This document shows positions 7,654 through 18,122 of a stretch of 64,000 nt of DNA, piece by piece. Below the pieces are notes generated by a model that was not told where the DNA came from, did not search any database, and saw only the letters and a program-made list of their open reading frames with translations. Every line of letters starts with the position of its first letter. The first letter of the stretch is position 1. The stretch comes from Lutimonas halocynthiae. GTDB taxonomy: Bacteria; Bacteroidota; Bacteroidia; Flavobacteriales; Flavobacteriaceae. The stretch covers positions 234,552 to 298,551 of the forward strand of contig NZ_JAUFQO010000003.1 in assembly GCF_030409835.1 (NCBI RefSeq), given 5' to 3'. Made by a program: the position numbers and the translations under genes.

Positions 7654-8844
7654 ATGTTTGAAAAATTACTAGAACCATATCGAGGTTTATCCAGAGAAGT
7701 CTGGTTTATGGCACTTACAACCCTTATAAACAGGACTGGGGCCATGGTAATACCCTTTATGTCATTGTATCTTACAAACTATCTTGGTTTTTCATTCGCA
7801 CAAGTTGGATGGATATTGACGTTTTACGGAATTGGGTCAGTCGCTGGTGTTTTTATTGGAGGAAAGCTGGCGGATAAAATAGGTTATTACAAAGTCATGT
7901 ATATGAGTTTGTTATGTTCAGGAGTTGTTTTTTTTAGCATTCAGTTCATTACCGATTTTTATATGTTTTGTTTTGGGATATTTGTGCTTACTATTTTTTC
8001 GGATACGTTTAGACCCGCAGTCTGGGTAGCGCTGGATGATTATAGCAAACCAGAGAATAGAACCAGATCCATAACATTGATAAGACTGGCTATCAATCTT
8101 GGGTTTTCTATGGGGCCTGCATTGGGAGGATTGTTGATTACCTATATTAGTTATAGCAGTTTGTTCTGGGTTGATGGTTTGACCTGTATTGCGGCTGGCA
8201 TAGTTATCCTGTTATTCCTAAGTCAGAAAAGTGCGGTAAAGACTGCCCATGAAAAGAAAAACATGCCGAAACTATCGCCTTATAAAGATAGCCATTATTT
8301 AATTTTTTGGTTGGCATTGTTTTTAATTGGCTTCACCTTTGTTCAGTATTTTTCGACTATTCCACTGTATTATAGCCAAACACTAGGGCTGGAAGAAGAC
8401 AAAATCGGACTTATGCTGGCCATGAATGGTTTGCTAATTTTTCTCCTGGAAATGCCTATCGTTAATTCTCTCGACAAAGGAAAATTAGATAATTTAAAAA
8501 TTGTAATAGGCGGCACTTTTTTATTGATGCTGAGTTTTTTAGTGCTTAATGTTGGCGGCTGGATCGGATTTGCCATATTCGGGATCATATTAATGACTTT
8601 TGGTGAAATGCTGGGGTTCCCTTTCTCTAATTCATATGCGCTTGACCGATCTAAAATGGGGAATCAAGGATCATATATGGCCTTGTACAGCATGGCATTT
8701 TCTGTGGCACACATATTAGGGCCGAATATAGGTATGCAGTTTTCTGCGAAGTTTGGATTCGAATCGACCTGGTATCTTATGGCTGCAACTTGTTTGCTTG
8801 CTTGTTTAATATTGTTATGGCTTCAAAGAAGGGAGTCTTCTTAA
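7654..8844 (+). CDS. MFS transporter, 12 membrane helices
   Basis: This 396-residue inner-membrane protein shows the 12-helix pattern of the major facilitator superfamily. The loop between helices 2 and 3 has GGKLADKIGYYKVM (about residues 70-83), the family motif A, and the helix 4-5 region contains NLGFSMGPALGGLL, a motif C-like stretch common in proton-coupled drug exporters. Substrate is unknown; efflux of a small molecule is the usual role. It is a single gene, convergent with the methyltransferase downstream (24 nt). Confidence 0.85.
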   Translation: MFEKLLEPYRGLSREVWFMALTTLINRTGAMVIPFMSLYLTNYLGFSFAQVGWILTFYGIGSVAGVFIGGKLADKIGYYKVMYMSLLCSGVVFFSIQFITDFYMFCFGIFVLTIFSDTFRPAVWVALDDYSKPENRTRSITLIRLAINLGFSMGPALGGLLITYISYSSLFWVDGLTCIAAGIVILLFLSQKSAVKTAHEKKNMPKLSPYKDSHYLIFWLALFLIGFTFVQYFSTIPLYYSQTLGLEEDKIGLMLAMNGLLIFLLEMPIVNSLDKGKLDNLKIVIGGTFLLMLSFLVLNVGGWIGFAIFGIILMTFGEMLGFPFSNSYALDRSKMGNQGSYMALYSMAFSVAHILGPNIGMQFSAKFGFESTWYLMAATCLLACLILLWLQRRESS

Positions 8845-8868
8845 TATGGTTACAGCAAATGAGATTTG

Positions 8869-9585
8869 TTATGTTAAACTCAATCTAACAAGAAAATCAT
8901 AATGCCCACCTTCGTAAATCATTTCACATTTTAAACCAGCTTCAGCGGCATACGTTTCCAGCTTAGTATAATCGATATAAAGCCAATCAAATTTCAGGCT
9001 TTTTTGGTTTTTATATTCCAGATAGAATTGGACTTCACCATAATAACTTTCACTTGCAGGAATGTCAATTTCTCCTTCTTCATCTTCAAACATATAGACT
9101 AGATCTGAGGAGTCAATTAGAACCTGACCATTGGGAGTGAGTAACGATTTTAGATGTGTTAGAAACGCCGGTAGTTTGCTGAGTGTTCCGCAAATACCTA
9201 TACCATTCATTAAGGCAATAATGGTGTCAAATTTTTCATTTTTTAATTGCCACAAATCTTGATGAAACACATTCTTTAAGCCTCTTAATTTACAGACTTC
9301 AATCGCACCAATTGAAATATCTATGGCCTTGACATCGAGCTTGTTTTGCTCAAGGTAGATGGAATGACTGCCGGCACCGCAACCGAGGTCTAATATTTTC
9401 CCTTTCGAAAGCCTTAATGCCATTTGTTCCAGAGTAGGCATCTCTTTGTAGCTTCTAAACAAATGCGCCAAAGGAAGCTCATCTTTACCAGCAATTGACG
9501 AGAAGGTCAATAGTTTAACTTTCTTACCATGATAATAGTCTAGAATAGCCTTCCCATAAATATCGTCGATATTGTTTTCTGACAT
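8869..9585 (-). CDS. SAM-dependent methyltransferase
   Basis: The 238-residue protein is a class I methyltransferase. Motif I, ILDLGCGAGSHSIYL, is at about 64-78, followed by an acidic residue in VKAIDIS at the next strand, and IIALMNGIGI matches motif IV. The substrate is unknown. It starts 7 nt after the stop of the secreted hydrolase gene upstream and is probably co-transcribed with it. Confidence 0.85.
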   Translation of the reverse strand: MSENNIDDIYGKAILDYYHGKKVKLLTFSSIAGKDELPLAHLFRSYKEMPTLEQMALRLSKGKILDLGCGAGSHSIYLEQNKLDVKAIDISIGAIEVCKLRGLKNVFHQDLWQLKNEKFDTIIALMNGIGICGTLSKLPAFLTHLKSLLTPNGQVLIDSSDLVYMFEDEEGEIDIPASESYYGEVQFYLEYKNQKSLKFDWLYIDYTKLETYAAEAGLKCEMIYEGGHYDFLVRLSLT

Positions 9586-9592
9586 CGGTTTT

Positions 9593-10960
9593 TTATTCTT
9601 TCATCAAATCTTTAAATCTCTCATTATCTTTAAGGCCTTCCAATACATTTTCATGTAAATTCACTTCTTTTATATCAATCCCTGAAGCTAATAATTTCTC
9701 AAGATAGTCCAAGGATTTATCTTTTTCGCCGATTGCGAGTGAATATTGTATCTGCCTATAATATGGCAGGGGATAAGTAGGGTAAACCAAGATGCATATA
9801 TCATAACAAAGCATCCTTTGTTGTATTGTGGTTAAAGTGCTGTCATATCTCGCTGTTTCAATAGCATGAGCAAATATTTTATATAACAATCGCTTGTACA
9901 TTTTTGATTCTTGCAGATCATCCGAGACTTCTTTTTTCTTTAATTTGTTGATTCTGTTCTCCCACCAGTTCAAGGAATAATTTTTCTTCTCCAGGTCTTT
10001 ATCGAATTGCAACCAAAATTCATCAGTCAAAGCCTCTTCTGCACTTAATAAGTCTTGGTTCTTTTTATGCTGGCTTTTAAATTGCCTGGATTCCCTCAGC
10101 GATTGGTATTTTTTTTCAATGCTGTCGAGATGATAATGCCTTCCAAAATTTTTGAGAATTCTTTGATAGGCTTCTGCAGCTGAGATGAGTTGCTTGTTGT
10201 TTTGTTGCGCGATGGCATGCTTGTAAAATTTAGCGTAAATTCTTCGAAGCACTGTACTGTCTTTTTCTATCAGTTGATTTTTATAAGCTTCTAACTGTAA
10301 CCAATCGTAAGCTAAAAGAATTTGATCTTGATCTGGCCATCGGTGATTGATGTCATAAGTGAAAAGTTCGAAGGAGATTGGCGTTTTTTTGAGGTAGGTC
10401 TCGGTGAATTGTAACTCATGATAGTTCATATCTTCGTCTCCCATAATACTGACGTATGAAAATTTTTGAGTAGAAGGCAATGCGCGTGATTTCAGATTGA
10501 ATCCTGCTCCGCACGATACAACTCCTTGGATTTTATCACTCTGCACTGCTAATGTTGACGCTAGGCGTCCACCACCTGAAAAACCAGCTGTATAAACTCT
10601 TTTCTGATCAATTTGAAGCGTTGAAAAAGCCTTTGAAAACAAGTTGTTGGCCACTGCAAAATTAAGTTCATACGGGCCGTTTTTTGAATCATTGGAACAT
10701 ATGAGTATATACCCGTATTGCTCAGCTGCACTGATAAAGGGTTGGATCCCTATTTTTCCCCTGCCCATAGGCTCAAAAATAAAAATAGCGGGTGAGGCAT
10801 TCTCAGGCTCATATTGATTTGGTAAATAAAGGGAGAAACTTTCACCCGGGTTTTTGTCTACCCATACCGTATCGATTACGACACCTTTTTCCAATCCATT
10901 ATGCTGAGCGTTCAGGCTCAAATGAATAAGCAGTAAATAAACGAAAACGAATAGTTTCAA
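9593..10960 (-). CDS. Secreted alpha/beta hydrolase with helical C-terminal domain
   Basis: The 455-residue precursor begins with a signal peptide (MKLFVFVYLLLIHLSLNA). Residues about 25-225 look like an esterase of the polyhydroxybutyrate-depolymerase/feruloyl-esterase type, with the nucleophile elbow GFSGGG (S128), a probable acid in GDED (173-176) and a histidine in NHRW (H206). Residues about 230-455 are helical and charged with TPR-like character, including ISAAEAYQRILKNFG and a final YLEKLLASG repeat-like segment. The substrate is unknown. It is followed after 7 nt by the methyltransferase gene. Confidence 0.8.
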   Translation of the reverse strand: MKLFVFVYLLLIHLSLNAQHNGLEKGVVIDTVWVDKNPGESFSLYLPNQYEPENASPAIFIFEPMGRGKIGIQPFISAAEQYGYILICSNDSKNGPYELNFAVANNLFSKAFSTLQIDQKRVYTAGFSGGGRLASTLAVQSDKIQGVVSCGAGFNLKSRALPSTQKFSYVSIMGDEDMNYHELQFTETYLKKTPISFELFTYDINHRWPDQDQILLAYDWLQLEAYKNQLIEKDSTVLRRIYAKFYKHAIAQQNNKQLISAAEAYQRILKNFGRHYHLDSIEKKYQSLRESRQFKSQHKKNQDLLSAEEALTDEFWLQFDKDLEKKNYSLNWWENRINKLKKKEVSDDLQESKMYKRLLYKIFAHAIETARYDSTLTTIQQRMLCYDICILVYPTYPLPYYRQIQYSLAIGEKDKSLDYLEKLLASGIDIKEVNLHENVLEGLKDNERFKDLMKE

Positions 10961-11033
10961 AACACGTTGATTTGAACCTTCAAGTTATTCATTTTTATAA
11001 TTATCAATTGTTAAATCAATCCTAATTAATAAG

Positions 11034-12971
11034 TCATTTCAATAGGGTGAATTCTATCGCAGAAGATGAATATACAGTATGGGTCTGGGTTTTAAAATCA
11101 CTCTCTTTGGCCTTAAATATATTGGGAACAAAGGTTTGAGGATTTAAATCAATCAATGGAAACCAAGTACTTTGCACTTGCACTTGTAATTTATGACCCT
11201 TTTTAAAGGTGTGAAAAACGTCTTGTAATTTGATATTCACCTTTGTTTTTTCACCTGGCGTAAATGGTTCAGGACTAATAAAGCTATTTCTAAATTTACC
11301 CCTCATCACTTCGCTTCGAACCATTAAATGGTAGTTACTCATTTTAAGATGACCTTGTAAACCTTCATTGTTGTTTTTCATCTCGGCAGGATGCACGTCA
11401 ATCACTTTGACAATCCAGTCAGCATCTGTACCAGTAGTGGATACAACTAATTTTGCAAGGATATCTCCTGCCATTGTTAAATCCTCTTCTAATACTTCCG
11501 TTTCAAAAACCAATACATCAGGTCTTCTGGCCGCAAATCTTTGGTCATCAGTCATGTATTTTCTTGGCGTGAATACTGTTTTAATATCTTCTGAATAAGG
11601 TACAGGTCTTTTAATATCGCTTATAAAAGAGATTTTTGTTTCAGCACTTTGCTCAGTCGACAAATTCTGGTCTGCACTTAAATAAAAATTTTGTTTTGAT
11701 ACATTTGAAGGAGGCCAGCTATCATAGGTTTTCCAGCTTTTTTTACCTGAATCATAAACATAAGCCTCAGGCAATCCTGAATTGTGGTCGCCGTTATTTT
11801 TTAGAAAATGTTCAAAAAAATGCGTTTCTATGTTTTGCTGGAAAAAGTCTGAAATCGAATCACCAAAATAATAGTTTCCTACTGTATTTTGAGTCTTATT
11901 TCTAGCCCAGGCACCATGATCCCATGGTCCAAAAACCATTGTATTATAATTATCAGGATTATTCGCTTCAATAGTTTTGTAAGTTTCCAAAGGCCCGTAA
12001 AGGTCTTCGGCATCAAACCAACCTCCCACAACCATAGTCGCTACCGAAGGCTTGATATTCTTTAAATGCTGAATAATTCCTTTTTTCTGCCATACACTAT
12101 CGTAATTGGGATGGTCAATTAGTTCCTGCCAAAAAAAGTCGTCGACGATGTCATCTTTTCTCAATCCAGGTTGGTCTATATTTTCATATTGAAAGTACTT
12201 ATTCAAGTTGCTCAAAGGTCCGGCATCTAAAAAGAACTGGTATTGATCTTGCGTTTTTAGATCAGGTGTTTTATACCAGGCTGTGTCAGTAGGCTGGTCT
12301 TTTGGTGTCCCAAAAAGTGCAGTTGCTCTGAAATAACTCAATAAATAAGCCCCATTATGATGGAAATCATCAAAAAAGAAATCTCCGATACAAGCTTGTG
12401 GAGAAGCGGCTTTAAGTGCCGGGTGGGCATCAATTGTAGAGTAGGTTGAATAGAAGCCGGGATAGGAGATACCCCAGGTGCCAACATTGCCATTATTGTT
12501 ATCTACATTATTAACAAGCCAATCGATTGTGTCAAAAGTGTCTGAGCTTTCATCTATGTCTTGATCTGTTTTTTTATTCGGGATATAGGCCCTCATATTG
12601 TCATAAGTTCCTTCACTCATCCACCTGCCTCTTACATCCTGGTAGACTACAATATAGCCATCTTCCATCATATATTTATTGGGTCCTACGGCTGCTGGAT
12701 ATTCATTTTCACCATAAGGTTTACAGCTATAAGGGGTCCTTTTCAAAACAATTGGATACGCTTTGGATTTGTCTTTTGGGGAGTAAATCGTAGTGTGCAA
12801 ACTAATGCCATCTCGCATTTTTATGCTTACTTCTTTTTTGTCAAAATGATCCTTTACATAGGTGCTTTGAATCTTGAGTTCAGGATCTTCATTTTGATTG
12901 TTTTCTGTGCACGAAGTAAGGGCATAACTGCTAAGTGCCAAAAGCACTAGCATAGATAATAATCTTTTCAT
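11034..12971 (-). CDS. CocE/NonD-family hydrolase, lipoprotein
   Basis: This 645-residue protein belongs to the X-Pro dipeptidyl-peptidase/cocaine-esterase group. A lipoprotein signal ends in LTSC (C21), so the enzyme is membrane-anchored outside the cytoplasm. The catalytic triad is visible: S169 in GTWGISYPG, D320 in GGWFDAED and H352 in GPWDHGAW. The C-terminal third (about 430-645) is a jelly-roll domain typical of the family. Members act as acyl-ester hydrolases, glutaryl-acylases or dipeptidyl peptidases, and the substrate here is unknown. It appears to be a single-gene unit. Confidence 0.9.
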   Translation of the reverse strand: MKRLLSMLVLLALSSYALTSCTENNQNEDPELKIQSTYVKDHFDKKEVSIKMRDGISLHTTIYSPKDKSKAYPIVLKRTPYSCKPYGENEYPAAVGPNKYMMEDGYIVVYQDVRGRWMSEGTYDNMRAYIPNKKTDQDIDESSDTFDTIDWLVNNVDNNNGNVGTWGISYPGFYSTYSTIDAHPALKAASPQACIGDFFFDDFHHNGAYLLSYFRATALFGTPKDQPTDTAWYKTPDLKTQDQYQFFLDAGPLSNLNKYFQYENIDQPGLRKDDIVDDFFWQELIDHPNYDSVWQKKGIIQHLKNIKPSVATMVVGGWFDAEDLYGPLETYKTIEANNPDNYNTMVFGPWDHGAWARNKTQNTVGNYYFGDSISDFFQQNIETHFFEHFLKNNGDHNSGLPEAYVYDSGKKSWKTYDSWPPSNVSKQNFYLSADQNLSTEQSAETKISFISDIKRPVPYSEDIKTVFTPRKYMTDDQRFAARRPDVLVFETEVLEEDLTMAGDILAKLVVSTTGTDADWIVKVIDVHPAEMKNNNEGLQGHLKMSNYHLMVRSEVMRGKFRNSFISPEPFTPGEKTKVNIKLQDVFHTFKKGHKLQVQVQSTWFPLIDLNPQTFVPNIFKAKESDFKTQTHTVYSSSAIEFTLLK

Positions 12972-13059
12972 TGAGGTAGTAAATTAATTGGTAAATCTAC
13001 AAATTAATATAAACTCTAAATTGGATTAACCGGATATTCCGATGATACAATAATTTTCA

Positions 13060-16000
13060 TTACATATTACGTCGATATTGACCACCAACTTTGAACAAGG
13101 CTGTTGTTATCTGCCCTAAGGTACAAACCTTTGTTGCCTCCATGAGTTGTTCAAAAATATTTTCGTTATGTATGGCAGCTTCTCTTAATTTAGAAATTTC
13201 GGCTTCAGCATTATTTTTATTGGCCTTATGAAGGTTCTCGATGACACTAATTTGATATTGTTTTTCTTTTTCTGTGGCGCGAATAACTTCTTGAGGTAGC
13301 ACAGTTGGCGAACCTTTACTATTTAAAAAAGTATTGACTCCAACGATTTCTATTTCACCATTGTGTTTGAGTTCTTCATAATAGAGGCTTTCCTCTTGAA
13401 TTTTTGATCGTTGGTACATGGTTTCCATAGCACCTAATACACCACCTCTTTCAGTGATCTTATCAAATTCTAAATAAACAGCTTCTTCAACGAGATCCGT
13501 TAATTCTTCTGTTATAAAAGAACCTTGTAAGGGATTTTCATTTTTGGCTAAACCAAGTTCTTTATTGATGATCAATTGAATAGCCATAGCCCTTCTCACT
13601 GACTCTTCAGTTGGAGTTGTAATGGCTTCATCATACGCATTAGTATGAAGAGAATTACAATTGTCATAGATGGCATAAAGCGCCTGTAAGGTTGTTCTGA
13701 TATCATTGAAATCTATCTCTTGAGCATGTAAAGATCTTCCGGAAGTCTGAATATGGTATTTTAACATCTGCGCCCTTTCATTCGCGCCGTATTTAAGCTT
13801 CATTGCTTTGGCCCAGATTCTTCTCGCAACGCGTCCAATTACCGCGTATTCCGGGTCTGTACCATTCGAAAAGAAAAAGGATAAATTAGGCCCAAATTTA
13901 TTGATATCCATACCTCTGCTCAAGTAATATTCAACATAAGTAAAGCCATTGGATAAGGTGAATGCCAGTTGTGAAATAGGATTGGCTCCTGCCTCTGCAA
14001 TATGATAACCTGAAATAGAAACCGAGTAAAAATTTCTGATGAGGTTGTCAGTGAAATATTGTTGAACATCCCCCATCATTTTTAGGGCAAATTCTGTAGA
14101 AAAAATACAGGTATTTTGTGCTTGATCTTCTTTAAGAATATCTGCTTGCACTGTACCCCGAACTTTTGAAAGCGTCTCTTTTTTAATCTTCGAATAAATG
14201 GCTTCAGGTAATACTTCATTTCCAGAAACACCAAGTAACATGAGTCCTAGCCCGTTATTGCCTTCAGGTAGTTCACCTTGGTAACGAGGTCTTTCTACTC
14301 CTTTTTCCTTATAAATAGTTTTGATTTTAGATTCCACCTCTTTTTCAAGCTTATTGGCCTGAATATATTTTTCGCATTCCTGGTCGACAGCAGTATTCAT
14401 GAAGAAGCCCAATAACATCGGTGCGGGCCCATTGATGGTCATCGATACAGAAGTCAATGGATTGGTAAGCTCAAAGCCTGAATATAATTTTTTTGCATCA
14501 TCCAGACAGCAAACAGATACACCTGCATTACCTATTTTTCCGTAGATATCAGGACGGTGATCCGGATCATGTCCATAAAGTGTTACAGAATCAAAAGCTG
14601 TGGAAAGTCTTTTTGCCGGGGCATTGAGACTTACATAATGAAATCTGCGATTCGTTCTTTCAGGCCCTCCTTCACCAGCAAACATTCTGGTAGGATCTTC
14701 CCCGGTTCTTTTAAAAGGATAAATCCCGGCAGTAAATGGAAATTCACCAGGAAGGTTTTCTTGTAGGATCCACAATAGCAGATCACCCCAGGCTTTGTAT
14801 TTGGGTAAGGATATTTTAGGAATTTTTAGCTGAGAAAGAGAGGTGGCATGTGTTTTTATTTCAATGACCTTATCTCTGACTTTAAATTTAAAAATTTCAT
14901 TTTTATAGGCTTGTTTTTTTTCTTCAAAACCAACTATATGCTCCCAGTTGTGGGCGGTAAGATTCATTTTGACCTTTGAAAATTCTTTGAGAAGAACTTC
15001 ACTCAGTAGTGTGTTTTCATCTTCAGAGCTTGATTCATCCTTTATAATATTTAGTCCGCTGCTATCAACTTTTACTTTTGACCCTGTCAGGTTTTCAAGT
15101 GTAAGGTAAATACCATAAAGCCTTTGAGCAATGTCACTTTGTTCTTTACTCCAATTATCGTAATTCGTATTCATATCAGATATTTCTGATAGATATCGTA
15201 CTCTTTTCGGTGGAATAATAAATTGTTTTTCACTTTGGTCAGCGCTTGATACCATAGAAGTATTAAAGTCATTCTCAGAAATAGTATCTAATTTATCGAT
15301 GATGCTCTTATACAGATTATTGGTGCCAGGATCATTAAATTGAGAGGCTATTGTGCCAAATACGGGCATGTTTTCAACAGGTTCTTCCCAAAGGTGATGG
15401 TTTCTTTGGAATTGTTTTTTAACATCCCTTAGGGCGTCTAAGCCTCCTTTTTTATCAAATTTATTTAGGGAAATTAAATCAGCAAAATCAAGCATATCAA
15501 TTTTTTCCAACTGAGTTGCTGCACCATATTCAGGAGTCATAACATATAATGACAAGTCAGAATGATCGAGGATCTCTGTATCAGATTGTCCAATCCCAGA
15601 TGTTTCCAATACGATAAGATCGAATGAAGATGCCTTAAGAATATTAACAGCCTCGTTCACGTGTTTAGACAAGGCCAGATTAGATTGCCGTGTGGCAAGA
15701 GATCTCATATAAACCCTGTCATTATTAACTGAATTCATTCTTATTCTATCTCCTAAAAGGGCTCCTCCGGTTTTTCTTTTTGACGGATCAACAGAAATAA
15801 TACCAATATTTTTCTTTGGAAAGTCGGTTAGAAATCTTCTAACCAGTTCATCTACCAATGAAGATTTTCCGGCGCCTCCGGTTCCTGTAATACCTAAAAC
15901 CGGTGTTTTTTGATTGGTTTTAGCAATCATTTGAAACTTTTTATCAAAAGCTTCGGGTTGGTTTTCAGCCAAAGAGATTAATCGAGCTATGGCTGGACTC

Positions 16001-16494
16001 TCATTGTTTTGAAGTTTATCTCCAAGATTTCCATCCAGACCGGGCAGTTTTGATGGGTCAAAATCGCATTTTTGGATCATGTCATTGATCATTCCCTGTA
16101 GGCCCATTTTTCTACCATCATCAGGAGAGTAGATTCTTGTGATGCCATATTCCATCAAGGCTTCAATTTCTTTAGGCAAGATCACACCGCCGCCGCCGCC
16201 GAATATTCTAATATGACCACCTCCTTTTTCCTGCAGAAGGTCATACATGTATTTGAAGTATTCATTGTGACCTCCTTGATATGAAGTCATGGCAATAGCA
16301 TTAGCATCTTCCTGTATAGCCGTGTTGACTACTTCATCCACACTTCTGTCATGCCCTAAATGAATTACCTCTACACCGGTAGATTGTATAATCCTACGCA
16401 TGATATTAATGGCAGCATCGTGCCCGTCAAATAAGGAGGCTGCAGTAACAATACGAATTTTGTTTTGAGGGATATAGGGCTTAGCGATCTTCAT
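13060..16494 (-). CDS. icmF: Fused isobutyryl-CoA mutase (IcmF)
   Basis: This 1144-residue protein joins three parts. An N-terminal B12-binding domain has DGHD at 23-26 and SYQGGH at 71-76. A MeaB-like GTPase chaperone follows, with Walker [10 protein letters not shown] at 204-212 and NKFDKKG at 344-350. The C-terminal half (about 560-1144) is the mutase TIM barrel. The domain order is that of IcmF, which interconverts isobutyryl-CoA and n-butyryl-CoA with adenosylcobalamin. The two specificity positions support this: F605 in TRMFAG replaces the Tyr, and Q793 in KEDQAQN replaces the Arg, of methylmalonyl-CoA mutase. The spacing between them, 188 residues, is longer than I recall for the Geobacillus enzyme, due to an insertion at about 705-760. 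It is a single gene without other mutase subunits nearby. Confidence 0.9.
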   Translation of the reverse strand: MKIAKPYIPQNKIRIVTAASLFDGHDAAINIMRRIIQSTGVEVIHLGHDRSVDEVVNTAIQEDANAIAMTSYQGGHNEYFKYMYDLLQEKGGGHIRIFGGGGGVILPKEIEALMEYGITRIYSPDDGRKMGLQGMINDMIQKCDFDPSKLPGLDGNLGDKLQNNESPAIARLISLAENQPEAFDKKFQMIAKTNQKTPVLGITGTGGAGKSSLVDELVRRFLTDFPKKNIGIISVDPSKRKTGGALLGDRIRMNSVNNDRVYMRSLATRQSNLALSKHVNEAVNILKASSFDLIVLETSGIGQSDTEILDHSDLSLYVMTPEYGAATQLEKIDMLDFADLISLNKFDKKGGLDALRDVKKQFQRNHHLWEEPVENMPVFGTIASQFNDPGTNNLYKSIIDKLDTISENDFNTSMVSSADQSEKQFIIPPKRVRYLSEISDMNTNYDNWSKEQSDIAQRLYGIYLTLENLTGSKVKVDSSGLNIIKDESSSEDENTLLSEVLLKEFSKVKMNLTAHNWEHIVGFEEKKQAYKNEIFKFKVRDKVIEIKTHATSLSQLKIPKISLPKYKAWGDLLLWILQENLPGEFPFTAGIYPFKRTGEDPTRMFAGEGGPERTNRRFHYVSLNAPAKRLSTAFDSVTLYGHDPDHRPDIYGKIGNAGVSVCCLDDAKKLYSGFELTNPLTSVSMTINGPAPMLLGFFMNTAVDQECEKYIQANKLEKEVESKIKTIYKEKGVERPRYQGELPEGNNGLGLMLLGVSGNEVLPEAIYSKIKKETLSKVRGTVQADILKEDQAQNTCIFSTEFALKMMGDVQQYFTDNLIRNFYSVSISGYHIAEAGANPISQLAFTLSNGFTYVEYYLSRGMDINKFGPNLSFFFSNGTDPEYAVIGRVARRIWAKAMKLKYGANERAQMLKYHIQTSGRSLHAQEIDFNDIRTTLQALYAIYDNCNSLHTNAYDEAITTPTEESVRRAMAIQLIINKELGLAKNENPLQGSFITEELTDLVEEAVYLEFDKITERGGVLGAMETMYQRSKIQEESLYYEELKHNGEIEIVGVNTFLNSKGSPTVLPQEVIRATEKEKQYQISVIENLHKANKNNAEAEISKLREAAIHNENIFEQLMEATKVCTLGQITTALFKVGGQYRRNM

Positions 16495-16604
16495 AAATAG
16501 ATGTAATTTCTAGTGTGCAAGTTACTGATTTTACAAAATAAACCTAAGACGAATACGAACCTAATTGAAAGGTTCTAAAAAAAGGAGGGCTTATATATAA
16601 AAGC

Positions 16605-18116
16605 TTAGTTGTTTCTCCAAAAATAAGGAGTAAATATTATCAATACTGTAAATAATTCAAGCCTTCCAAAAAGCATCAAAAGGGCTGACCACCACTTTCC
16701 AAATGGAGGCAAGCTGGCATAATTATTTACTGGGCTTAAGTCTCCAAAGGCCGGGCCTACATTCCCTAGGGAGGATGCCGCAGCGCCGACCGAAGTCATA
16801 AAGTCAATACCCATAAAACTAAACACCAAAGAGCCAATAGCAAATATGATCAAGTATAGAATGAAAAAGGCCATGATATTAAATACAATGCCTCGTGTAA
16901 CAGGTTTGCCGCTATAACGAACCGGAACGATACCATTGGGATGTAAACTTCTTTTGAATTCAAGGAAGCCATTTTTTACCATAATGATATGACGCATGAA
17001 TTTTACCCCACCAGCCGTAGATCCTGCAGAGGCTCCTAAAAACATCATGATAAAAAACATAACGCTTAAAAAAGGAGTCCAAATTGTAAAATCGGCTGAT
17101 ACAAAACCCGTTGTGGTAATCACAGCAAGAACCTGAAATAAGGCATGCCTAAAAGCGCTTTCAAACGGACCGAATATCTGCGGATGCGCGATGACTTGGA
17201 TATCGGTAGGGTCAATAGATACACTGGCATAAAAATAAATAGCCAAAGTTACCATCACCGTAATTACGATGATACTTGCGAAATAATACCTAAACTCTTC
17301 GTTTTTTCGATATTTAGTAAAATCACCTTTGACAGCATAATAGCTTAGAACAAAATTCGTACCCGCTACGAACATAAAAAAGATAATAATATATTGTATT
17401 AAGGGCTGGTCATTCCAGTGTGCAACACTGGCATTTTTAGTAGAAAATCCTCCTGTTGACAGGGTACTCATGGCATGATTTATTGCATCGAAATAGCCCA
17501 TTCCGGCAAATTTCAATAAAATAGCCTCGGTTAGTGTGAGCCCGAAATAAAGAAACCATAGTCTTTTTGCCGTATCGGTAATTCTCGGATGCAATTTATC
17601 AGCCGACGGCCCTGGTGCTTCAGCAGCAAACATCTGCATACCACCGATACCAAGTAATGGCAGAATTGCAATGGCGAGCACTATGATTCCCATGCCTCCT
17701 ATCCAATGCGTTGTACTTCGCCAAAACAGAATGCTTTGAGGCATAATTTCAATGTTGTTCATAATAGATGCCCCGGTAGTTGTATATCCAGACATGGTTT
17801 CGAAAAAAGCATCGGTAAAGGAGGGAATTGCTCCGGTGAACATATAGGGTAAGGCCCCTGATAATGACATGGTAATCCAACCCAAAGTAACAACGAGATA
17901 ACCTTCTCTTTTTTTTATTTTTTTCTCAAACCCTTTGGTAATAAAACGTAAAATAAGACCAATTATAACAGTGACGCCTCCTGCCAAAAGAATTCCCTTG
18001 ATAGCCCCATCATCAAAATACCAGCTAACCAGGCCTGAAATGAGCATAAATCCTCCGTTGAACAGGAGAAGAATTCCCATGAGTTGAAGTATGATCTTAA
18101 AATTGAATTTTTTCAT
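16605..18116 (-). CDS. trkH: Trk potassium uptake protein, membrane subunit
   Basis: This 503-residue TrkH/KtrB-type channel has four M1-P-M2 repeats. All four selectivity-filter loops are visible: TTTGAS (112-117), LSTGGFS, TTTGF and LGNVGPA. The protein forms the K+ path through the inner membrane and works with the NAD/ATP-binding TrkA subunit encoded directly upstream (6 nt between genes). The length is normal. The operon order on the minus strand is trkA then trkH. Confidence 0.94.
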   Translation of the reverse strand: MKKFNFKIILQLMGILLLFNGGFMLISGLVSWYFDDGAIKGILLAGGVTVIIGLILRFITKGFEKKIKKREGYLVVTLGWITMSLSGALPYMFTGAIPSFTDAFFETMSGYTTTGASIMNNIEIMPQSILFWRSTTHWIGGMGIIVLAIAILPLLGIGGMQMFAAEAPGPSADKLHPRITDTAKRLWFLYFGLTLTEAILLKFAGMGYFDAINHAMSTLSTGGFSTKNASVAHWNDQPLIQYIIIFFMFVAGTNFVLSYYAVKGDFTKYRKNEEFRYYFASIIVITVMVTLAIYFYASVSIDPTDIQVIAHPQIFGPFESAFRHALFQVLAVITTTGFVSADFTIWTPFLSVMFFIMMFLGASAGSTAGGVKFMRHIIMVKNGFLEFKRSLHPNGIVPVRYSGKPVTRGIVFNIMAFFILYLIIFAIGSLVFSFMGIDFMTSVGAAASSLGNVGPAFGDLSPVNNYASLPPFGKWWSALLMLFGRLELFTVLIIFTPYFWRNN

Positions 18117-18122
18117 CTAGGA

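Noticed and set aside
12561..12950. 129-codon open frame on the plus strand opposite the CocE-type hydrolase
   Set aside because: It lies wholly inside a well-supported lipoprotein gene on the other strand, has no recognisable domain and no promoter.
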